DNA of 64,000 nucleotides from Chrysoperla carnea (Eukaryota; Arthropoda; Insecta; Neuroptera; Chrysopidae): NCBI RefSeq assembly GCF_905475395.1, contig NC_058337.1, positions 102,480,368 to 102,544,367 of the forward strand, read 5' to 3'. Shown piece by piece: positions 55,209 to 64,000 of this stretch (position 1 is its first letter; each line of letters starts with the position of its first letter). The notes under the pieces were generated by a model. It saw only the letters and a program-made list of their open reading frames with translations, ran no database searches and was not told where the DNA came from. The position numbers and the translations under genes were made by a program.

Positions 55209-58200
55209 TTAAATAAAAGATGTGTCAGTAAATGATGCATCAGTAATTTGATGTATATCGTGTAAGTGTTTTATTTTACATGCATGTGTAGTAAAACGTT
55301 TATCACATATATTACAACGTAGTTGATCTTGTGGTTCACCAGTATGTTTGATTAAATGTAATTGTAAATGCTGTTTACATATAAATGTACGTAAACAAAT
55401 ATCGCATCGATATGGTCGTTCTCCAGTATGGATCATTGTATGAGTTTTTAATATATGTTTACGATTAAAACTACGACCACATGTTTCACATACAAATGGT
55501 CTTTCTCCTTAAAAAAAGAAAAGAAACAAATATTTAATACACAATTATAAAATATTAATAATCAAAGAAACTAAGGTAGAAAAGTTTAATCGTATGTTAG
55601 AATCGATCCAGATTTCAGGCCATTTTTTTACTTATAAATAAAAAGTACAGTCAAAACTAGTGACATGAGAACTTTGTTAGGCCAAAGGGAGTTGCATTTT
55701 ACACCATCGAAAATCTTTATAAGGTAGAAATAAAAATGTCTAAAGAGTCGTTTTTCATATCTCCTCCAACTTATTCTCTTTGATTAAAGTACAAGATTTA
55801 ACTTACCTGTATGCGTGCGCATATGATTCTTTAATGTTTTATTTTGTGTAAAAGTTCGCTCACAAACATGACATTTATATGGGCGAACGCCTAAGTGTAT
55901 TCGTCGATGTGTATTCAAAGCTGAATCTGTACGAAATATTTTACCACAAAATTCACAATTATATCCACGTTTTCCAGTATGTACATTAATATGTTCACGT
56001 AAGGATGCAGGTCTCACAAAACATTTATCACAATGTGGACATCGAAATCGATAATCACTATGAACGATAGCATGTCGTGCTGTATGATATTTACTTTTAT
56101 ACGTTTTGTTACATATACGACACGAATATCGTCCATTTGCTTCTCGTTCAATGTTCTCTTTAAATGTTGCATATGGTTTTAATTTAATCTTTATTTGTTT
56201 CGTTTCTGTTGGTTCAATAGTTTCGTTCTCATCACCTTCCTCGTTTTCATTAACTTTACTAACATTTTTAGTTACATATAATGTAAAATTTTTACCGTTA
56301 TCGTCCACTGTATCATTATCTAAAAAAAAAATTGTACCGGATACTAAAATCTATCCTCCTATTCGCTCCGTGCATGAATTTTATTTCCATAGAAACGACA
56401 CATTACTTTAATCCATAATTGTATGGATAGACATAAAAGTCTATGGATTTTATATATACAAAGCGTTTGATGTGTAAAAACATAATATATTTCAAATTGC
56501 TAAATTAGAAGTTTTTGTAAATAGAAGTTATGCCGGTTTTCCACTGAATAGACAAACAAAAACAAAACACAAACTCAAATAATAACTTAACTTTTCGCAA
56601 ACTTGGCAACTGTCGCAGGGTAATAATAATATTATTTTGGGTTTGTTTCGGTTTTATTTTTCTTTCCCAGGTTCTAGAAAACACAACATAAACTCAATTG
56701 TCCGTTTAGTGGGAAACCGTCTTTACAAACAGAAAACAAACCGTAAAATAGCTGAACAGAGCTGGTCAGTCAGAACTGTTCTAACATTTAACTGACTGTC
56801 CAAATAATTTTTTTGGCCTGAACCTTCCATTATTATATGAAATTGCTTGCTTTTGTATATCCCCCCTTTATTTTTGACAAGTTGTTCCATTTTTTGTTAT
56901 AAGGATTCCGTTTTATTTCGTACCACTTAGCATATTCTAAGTCAAAATAAACGCAAAACTTATACCACTCTGTTATTACTGTATAACATTACATGTGATT
57001 AATATATAATGTTATAGTTATAACCCTTAGAATCGTATAATACGTGCAATTTTTTTATAACACAAAGTGGTCTTTTAGTTATAATGTATGAAATATTACT
57101 TACCAATTAAACATCGTCGTTGATGTCGTTTTAAATGTGAGTTCCTTTTAAATGTTGCATAACAATTATTACATTCAAATTTTCTTTTATCTTTCTGTTG
57201 TTTTTTTTTATTAACATTTGATAATGATTTTTTAACTTTCACTACTTTCAATTTATCACTGACTTTTATATCATTATCATTTATTAAATCAGACGATGCT
57301 GTTAATAAAGATGTTTTATTATCATTATCAATATCATCATCGTTATTATCGGGAAACATAATTTCATCTTTAATATCATCATTATAATTTGAATGTATTG
57401 ATTCATTATCAGATTTTTCTAATTTCACTGCATCATCAATACTAGTATTTAATTTCTTATCACCCAATAAAATACTTGTGATTGCTGATTGTGTTTGAGA
57501 TGATAATGTAGATGATTCTGATGTTAAAAATTGTCGTAATGTAAGATCTGATTGTATACATAATACTCTAAATCGATATGCTACATCCAATTGTACAATG
57601 CAATTCTGACATATTGTATTTGGTAAATTATCGCCATACGTTATCTAAAATTATGGAAAAAAAGAATTGAAAATATTTGGTTTTTCTATTACCAATAATA
57701 ATGTAAAAAAGATACTTTTTTATTTTTGTAAGGAGCTTGTAATCTAAGAGACGGTATAAGATCGATTTTCACCCATCTGATAATCAGATGAGACTAATTC
57801 TTGTATGAAATTTTATTAATTGATAAACACGCCTATGCTAGTTTGTTTATTGAAAAGTGCTCGTGATTAAATTATCTGTCTTCTGATACCAATTTCGATT
57901 GATTAACAGATCGGTGTAGATCTGTTTATACCATATGAACAGGTAAGTTAATATAAATAACTGAATCGATCTGTAAACCAATCTGCACTTGTAAAAAATA
58001 ATGATACAGGCTTGCTAAAAACTGTTATGAAAAAAGATTGCTATCATAGGCGTGTTTATCAATCAATAAAATTACATAAAAACAAGTGAAAACAAACAAT
58101 TGACTTAGTTAATTGTTGAAATACCATGCATAGACAGTGTTGAATACTCTATCACATTACACATACATACATGTTACACATACGTAACTGATATCCCCAT

Positions 58201-59937
58201 ATAATACATACTATACAATTTACGCCTAATTTGCGCCCTCACGGGTAAACAGTGGTGTTTATGAAAAAATGATTAAAACAAAAGTTGTTTATTTTTTTAT
58301 AAGGAACATTTTTTACATTTAAACTTTTATTCTATCTCTAACGGTTTACAAGATTTTCTATATCCTACGGACCCATAGGGCAAGACTCAATTGACCTATG
58401 TTGCTCATTTACGAACTTGACTTCACTTTTTACGTCCTGAATACGCTGTAAAAATTGCTTGATATCTTTATTCGTTTTTGAGTTATCGTGTTGGCAGACA
58501 GACAACCGAAAATGGATTTGTCCAAATAATACGCTATTATAAGCTATGTCCATCGAGTCACGGAACACCCTGTATATTAAATATAGATTAGCATTTAATA
58601 TATGCCTGTCAGACTGACTTATTTAATAACTTTAATTATGCCTCTTAATCAGACCTACTATCTGGGTGTATACGTTATGGTCCAAGAGCTCGCTGCAAAA
58701 AACCTGGCCTATCGAGTTACCGGATGAAGTATTTTTTAAATGATACTACTCACTGTAACTATTAAAAAAATCATTTAGTGCCAGGGCAAATATGGTGCAT
58801 AACCTTGCTATATTTTTTCTAAGGTACATTTTTTGGACATAAACTGTACCAATCGAGTAACCGCTTGAAACTTCATTTATTTATTCCCCAATGTATCTGT
58901 TATAGATTATATGAGCAATAGTATGGGACTTGAAGGAATATAAAGTATCGTGCCGGGCATTTGTCACTAAAATAGAAGTGGCACTAATATATTTTCTTAA
59001 TAAGAAATGTTTAAACTTCAATTTAATTACAGTTTGAAGCGGTTACTCGATAGGTACGGTAACACGACAAAAAAAAAATTAAAAAATGTGTCGTGCCATG
59101 GGGTTAGCACCAGATTGACCGAGGCAGTTGTTCATAATTATTTTCTACTCACTCGAAACTACATTTTAAAATCAGTTTCAAGCGGTTACTCGATTGGTAC
59201 AGTTTATGTCCAAAAAATGCTTTTTTTTAATAGTTACAGTGAGTAGTACCATTTAAAAAATACTTCATCCGGTAACTCGATAGGCCAGGTTTTTTGCAGC
59301 GAGCTCTTGCTCCATTATAGCGATATTATGTTAATCGTACTTCGCTTTTCAACCTAGATTTGTATTGAATCATCATTGATGATCGTTTGGCTCTTGTTTA
59401 ATATTATATCACGTCGACAGAAATTAGAGCTTTTAATCACCGGAGGTATTTCTAACTCGACTAAAATAAACCACGAATTAAACCGTGTAGAAAAACTTTA
59501 TTCATATGTTTTACGCACTCATTTCTACTAAGAGATCAGTATTTTTTTGTAAGATTGATCACCTTTAGATTATCAAACAATAATCTTTCTAAACGTAGGC
59601 AAATTAATTTTTGTTTACTTTGTCAAACATACGTCTGATCATGGAATTCCGCCTTACAATCAAATCATTTTATAAATGTTATTATAGCACATAAATCAAA
59701 TCTTAAAATTATTCGCAAATCACATAATTTATTAAATATTGATAAATAAATGGAATAAATAATAATAATAAAATATTGAATGAAAATTACTTGAATTGGA
59801 GCACATTCCATAACAGCATTGGAAATCATGGAGTAACCTGCTAACGATGAGAATAAATCAATTCGATCATCACTACGTTGTAAACATATTCGACACATTA
59901 TATCAAAATCTTCATTTTTTATACTTTCATTCGCCAT
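55209..59937 (-). CDS. ZAD-domain C2H2 zinc-finger protein
   Basis: A nuclear DNA-binding protein of the arthropod ZAD family; the ZAD mediates dimerisation through a treble-clef zinc site. Four exons, 59791-59937, 57104-57644, 55807-56319 and 55209-55507, join in frame to give 499 residues. The ZAD is split between exon 1 (CRICLQRSDDRIDLFSS) and exon 2 (ITYGDNLPNTICQNCIVQL), with the four Cys in C-x2-C...C-x2-C; such a split is plausible for ZAD genes. An acidic, Asp/Asn-rich linker follows (DDDIDNDNK). Then come one isolated finger (CNNCYATFKRNSHLKRHQRRC, with C as the last ligand) and a C-terminal array of about eight C2H2 fingers with TGERPY-type linkers, e.g. CEFCGKIFRTDSALNTHRRIH. The end is QITDASFTDTSFI. 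Its targets cannot be told. Intron 1 (57645-59790) is loaded with repeats. Confidence 0.92.
57809..58073. mobile_element. MITE with 33-base terminal inverted repeats, in ZAD gene intron 1
   Basis: Left AATTTTATTAATTGATAAAC, then ACGCCTATGCTAG. The right end, reverse complemented, is the same except for two bases (TTGATTG and GATAG). It is 265 bases with no coding capacity. The high arm identity suggests fairly recent insertion. Confidence 0.8.
58081..58575 (-). repeat. Dispersed repeat family R1, copy C
   Basis: Longest copy of R1, in ZAD gene intron 1 and directly abutting the MITE at 57809-58073. On the minus strand it starts TACAGGGTGTTCCGTGACTC and runs through CGGTTGTCTGTCTGCC, CACGATAACTCAAAAACG, TTACAGCGTATTCAGGACG, AACCGTTAGAGATAGA and TTTCAACAATTAACTAAGTC. 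It matches copies at 12783-12945 and 25235-25640. Confidence 0.75.
58675..59320. mobile_element. Long-armed fold-back element in ZAD gene intron 1
   Basis: The left arm (58683-58770) and right arm (59215-59313) are near-identical inverted copies of AGAGCTCGCTGCAAAAAACC ... CGGATGAAGTATTTTTTAAA ... TACTCACTGTAACTATTAA. A further inverted block, TTTTTGGACATAAACTGTAC with CGAGTAACCGCTTGAAAC, lies inside each arm. A third AGCGGTTACTCGATAGGTAC copy near 59040 makes the centre partly tandem. Total span is about 645 bases. Confidence 0.8.
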
Positions 59938-60744
59938 TTTATTAAATTATATTTTAAAAATCGTTCTACATTAAAATTTTTCTTAAATTATATTTATTTT
60001 ATTTTATGTTGGTACTATCATGTAAGTTTTTATTTATACATCAACGTCATATGTTTCAAATTATTACCGCCACGTTTTTTCATCTATGAACTTTTTAATT
60101 AAAACAATTTTATTTAAACTTATTTTCTGTTTTCTTCCTATTTTCTAGTAACTAGTCTCTTATACCAAATTTCTGCAAATTTAATATATTTACTATTTCA
60201 ATAAGTGAACGCAATGCATATTAGATCTTTTGTACAAACAATTCCAGACCACTGATCTATATTCAATATCAGTGTTCTAGACGGACGATAGACTTCAGAT
60301 TATCGATATTATTTGATTCTGATACTTGAGTATTCTGATATGTTGCTGAGTAAAAGCATAGAGAAGGGAAACCTCTATTTCTTTGGAACCTATTATTTCT
60401 TATAAAATACAGGTGTTTGGGGTGCTTAATAAATTAGACGATGTCATAGAATTAAGAAGCGCTCACACAGATATCGCGATCTGATTACTTCCAATATAAT
60501 AGATATTACACCCATTTTTGAAAAGTGTCACAAATCACAATAGACGTTTTCATTTCAATTACGATTCATTATTGTTTCGGACAGACATTAATAAGTTGGA
60601 CAAAGATACAAGATATTTTTTATTCACTTAATCACATTAGTTTTTTGACATACTGTACAAAACAAGAGGTAATCACTTTTTAATAGGAAAAGGTCTATTA
60701 GATTCTATAGTGCTAATAAACGAATTTAAAAAAAAAAATTTTAA

Positions 60745-61233
60745 GGTAGTACCAGCATGAAATCACTTTTCGACAGATTTGGCCGAATTTTTTTTCTCGG
60801 GTTTATAATAGCTTTATTTATGAATTCCTAAAATTTCATAATTTTAGATCGCGAGATATTTAAAGACAAAGTTCGCGATTTTGAGGGTCATGTCCCATTT
60901 AAAGCATGTAAAATGTCCGGTCTCTCCACTATTTTTTATGATATTATTATATATTGAAGAAAAAGTAGAAAAAAATGTTTATACAATACAATTCTAAAAA
61001 AAAATTTAGAAATTAATTTTCACTTTCGAGATATTAATTTTGACGTAAATTGATCGAAATTGGGACGTTGGCATAATTATTTCCCATTTTAAACGGTCAA
61101 AATTTCTGAAACTTTGGGAATTAATAGTAAGCATTATTAAATTCTTAAATTTAATTTTTCGTTAAATTCTGTCGAAAAAAAAATTGTACCATTGCTTTAA
61201 CATAGAAACTGCAAATACCATGCTGGAACATCC
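60745..61233. mobile_element. TTAA-flanked (piggyBac-type) MITE
   Basis: TTAA precedes the left end GGTAGTACCAGCATG and follows the right end, which reads GGATGTTCCAGCATG in reverse complement. Both ends also share a TTCGACAGA.TT block further in. It is 489 bases and non-coding. The TTAA target duplication is the hallmark of the piggyBac superfamily, although the end sequence is not the usual CCC type. Confidence 0.65.
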
Positions 61234-61988
61234 TTAAGTGCCATAAAAATGCATTCAAATTTTATATTCTCTGTGGTCATGACGTCATACAGCTATATAA
61301 ACAAATGGGCTGATATTTTGTTTTATAATTGCTCATACCTTTTTTTTACATAGCTGTATGACGTAATAACATGGTCGTCTACTATTTCAGGGTGCTTAAT
61401 TTTGAAAAACAGATTAATTTAAAATTTTTTTTGTTATTTTATAAATTAATACTAGCATTTTTCGACTGTATTTTGTCTAAGCTACCTCAACAATATATTT
61501 TTTTAGTAATTTCGAGTAAAATACCCTATTGTGGATCAATATTTCCACCCAAAAAAATGGTAAAAAAGAGAAAGTTTATGAAATATAAAATTTCCTTGTT
61601 ATAAAATTAAATTTACTTCGAACCTTTCCGAAGTATCGTTACAGAGCTATTTAAATTATTTATTGATTTGAACAAATTAATTAATTCTAATTAAATTCAC
61701 GAATGATCAACGACAATGATGATCTAATTTGTTATGGAAAAATTAACTATGTCCGCTGCAGATAAAACCGAAAGAAGGATTTTATTAATTAGACCCACTT
61801 TATAATTTCCATAGTAATGAAGAGTATTTTTGTAGACTAGGGTTTAGAAAAAACTTTACCTTTTCGCAACTCAGGTTTATTACAAACGTCTCTTCTTGTG
61901 ATACTTAATACGCGATTCACTTGTAAGAAAAAACTTACACAAAAAAAAGTCACTATTAAGAATATTAATTTAATATAAATATCTAATG

Positions 61989-62157
61989 TTATGGCAATGG
62001 TAATTTAGCAACATATCTTGCAAATGATGGATGTAAACGATGACAATCCCATATATGTGCTTTCAATCTACGTAATCCTTTAAATTTTTCATAACATAAT
62101 TCACATTGATAAACAAAAAGCCTTCTTTCAATTAGTCCAAATCTATATAAATACATT
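61989..62157 (-). pseudogene. C2H2 zinc-finger exon with a one-base frameshift
   Basis: The minus strand reads FGLIERRLFVYQCE up to 62101. Then, after one extra A at 62100, the next frame reads LCYEKFKGLRRLKAHIWDCH and RLHPSFARYVAKLPLP to a stop at 61989. Across the junction the spacing C-x2-C-x12-H-x4-H of a C2H2 finger is exact, so this was a real finger. It is either a relic of a zinc-finger gene or an intact last exon with a sequencing error at the A run. The ATATAG at about 62143-62148 could be its acceptor. It could be a decayed relative of the neighbouring ZAD gene. Confidence 0.55.
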
Positions 62158-63424
62158 TTTTTAATTGCTTTCCAGTTATTATGAAACTTTTTATTTTATT
62201 TTTCTATAAATAATTGGTGAAATGTTGTTAATATTTTATCAATGATTATAGAAATTTTTTTTAATAATATAAACAAAAAAGTTTCAATAATATATTGTTT
62301 TTTATTTATTAAATTAATAATTATTATATAATTGAGCAGTTGTTTATAATAAATTTTCTGATTAGCGCAGCACTTGTGTGAAAAATATTCAACCAAAACT
62401 TTTTCATTTATTTTCTAGGCAAGTGATCCAACTATGCGAAAAAAGCATAGATCAGAAAACATAGCACGTTAAAAGCGACATTTCTTACTCAAATAATAAT
62501 ACCATGCACAAAATATATTAAAATAGGGAGTAATTAAAAAACATAAACATCAGATAGTGTAGAAATGCATACATTTCCATAAAATACATATCTTCGGATG
62601 GGTCCAATCGCTGGGATGAAAGATGGCTTTACATTCTCCGAAAATGAGTATAGTACAATACGCAACTTATATTTTCGTATTGAACGATCAACGGAAATTT
62701 TTTGTGTTCATGCGTCCAAACATGCTAGACTATATCAAATTTGCTGTTTATTGATTTTATCGGAAAAAACTCTTAATGAAACAGGAGGGAAATAATGTAA
62801 TTAGTTAAATATAAATAAAATATTTCTTACATCATTAATATACTAATTTATTATTAATTTTTATCAATTAAATTTTGAATTATTACACAAAAATAGTATG
62901 TTTAGGCCTAGAAAGTAATAATTTGTAAGAATTCAAATTAAATTTGTCTTGGGTATGTTCAGAAATCTTCCCCGGTAAAGCAATTGTTGGCGAAAGCGCA
63001 CAAAATGTTAAAAGTTTGATCGAGGTAATGTTAGAATAGTTCATCGATTCAAAGCTATGAATGAATATTTATCGATGAGTTATTTTTGTATTTCATAAAC
63101 AAATTTTTTATAAATCCCCATCATAAATATGTTTATCGCCTATTTAAAGTTTCAATCGATTACTTCCATAACTCAAAAGTCAATGTAAAATAATCCATTT
63201 TTTTTTAAGTAAACAATAATTGTATGTCATTTTTTATTTTGAAACTAAACGTATTGTTTCATAAACTAAGTGTTTTTTAAATCAACCTTGACTTATAAAG
63301 CACACATAGATAATGAAACCAATAAGTTACCAAAAAAAAAGTGGCATACCGTAAATAAATGCGCTATATAGCAATCCGACCAAAAGCATGTATTTACATG
63401 CCAATAATACCTGTATAATGCAAC

Positions 63425-63495
63425 AGTGGTGACTGAGAAGGTATAAGGCTAGATACCTAGAGAGCCCGGGTTCAATTCCCAGCTTCTGTATAATT
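63425..63495 (+). repeat. tRNA-like SINE fragment
   Basis: AGAGCCCGGGTTCAATTCCC looks like a tRNA T-arm with B box. The upstream TGGTGACTGAGAAGGTATAAG is a poor A box, and no acceptor stem can be paired. More likely a SINE head than a tRNA gene. Confidence 0.4.
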
Positions 63496-64000
63496 TTGTC
63501 GTCTCTATTCGAAAATTTATAATAATGCTATATAAATATGTGGAATGTAAAAAACACTCAATGGCTAGGTATCTTTTATTATTGAAAATTGACGATTTTA
63601 CATCCCGACAACTCGGATTGTTGTATTTTCCCTAGAGATTTGAGTTAGTTGATAACCGAAATTCAAAAAGGTTTTTTTCTAACAAACATGTGTTTAGGCG
63701 TACAATTAGCGCGAATCTGTTGTTATACAAAAACGAATTATGTGAATTACGTAGAGATATCATCATTCTCTAGGTAAGATTTCTAAATATGCCCGTATAT
63801 TAAAAATAAGAACAACTTGTACATTGAAATTGATTTGTAATACTTTCTAGATACTTCTGAAACAATTTTTATAACATTCAAGTAAAAATTTAACAATTTA
63901 TCTTTTATTTTTCAATTAATTTACAGTTAAAAGTTAAACAGCATTTTCTTCTACAAATAATATTTAAAATTAAGTACAACAGACCTTCATTGTACAAACA

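Larger units (their letters stand above)
59938..64000. other. Gene-poor right end
   Basis: 5' flank of the ZAD gene, then AT-rich DNA with a TTAA-flanked MITE (60745-61233), a broken zinc-finger exon (61989-62157) and a SINE-like piece (63425-63495). The open frames at 61371-61604, 62196-62396 and 62598-62795 show no domain. Confidence 0.45.

Noticed and set aside
63425-63495. tRNA gene
   Set aside because: A T-arm/B-box is visible, but no acceptor stem, no credible anticodon arm and a poor A box; called SINE-like.

Overview
The window is AT-rich nuclear DNA from an insect. The evidence is: spliced genes with GT-AG introns, a gustatory receptor ending in the insect TYLVILIQF motif, a ZAD-type C2H2 zinc-finger gene (an arthropod family), and many short inverted-repeat DNA transposon relics. 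A holometabolous insect is likely, but the order cannot be fixed from sequence reading alone.

Layout, left to right. At 1098-3352 (+) are the last three exons of RPP40 (RNase P/MRP subunit p40). A long gene-poor stretch follows to 10.8 kb. NOB1 (18S rRNA D-site nuclease, minus) and the HECT ubiquitin ligase Su(dx) (plus) are head-to-head, with 655 bases between their start codons. HAX1-like (minus) and TFIIS (plus) are divergent between 24.3 and 31.1 kb. At 34.7-43.1 kb (minus) lies a giant gene of about 2,499 codons. It encodes two HEPN-like R-x4-H motifs, about thirty ankyrin repeats, seven 42-residue TPRs and a second ankyrin block. It has a short spliced 5' exon. A mitoribosomal mS38/AURKAIP1 gene (45.9-46.6 kb), a five-exon gustatory receptor (48.6-52.0 kb) and a four-exon ZAD zinc-finger gene (55.2-59.9 kb) follow, all on the minus strand. 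A frameshifted C2H2 finger lies at 62 kb.

Most recognised genes are ordinary housekeeping genes: RNA processing (RPP40, NOB1), transcription (TFIIS), ubiquitin signalling (Su(dx)) and mitochondrion (mS38, HAX1). They do not form one pathway. The standout is the giant HEPN-ankyrin-TPR gene. Its repeat make-up recalls large ankyrin/TPR proteins of intracellular bacteria and arthropods, yet it carries a eukaryotic intron.

Introns and spacers hold many small non-autonomous elements. They include a hAT relic with a perfect 8-base target duplication (in Su(dx)), TA-flanked Tc1/mariner-like MITEs, a TTAA-flanked MITE, several fold-back elements, tRNA-derived SINE-like pieces, and two dispersed repeat families with copies tens of kb apart. 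I saw no retrovirus-like element, no CRISPR array and no convincing tRNA or rRNA gene.
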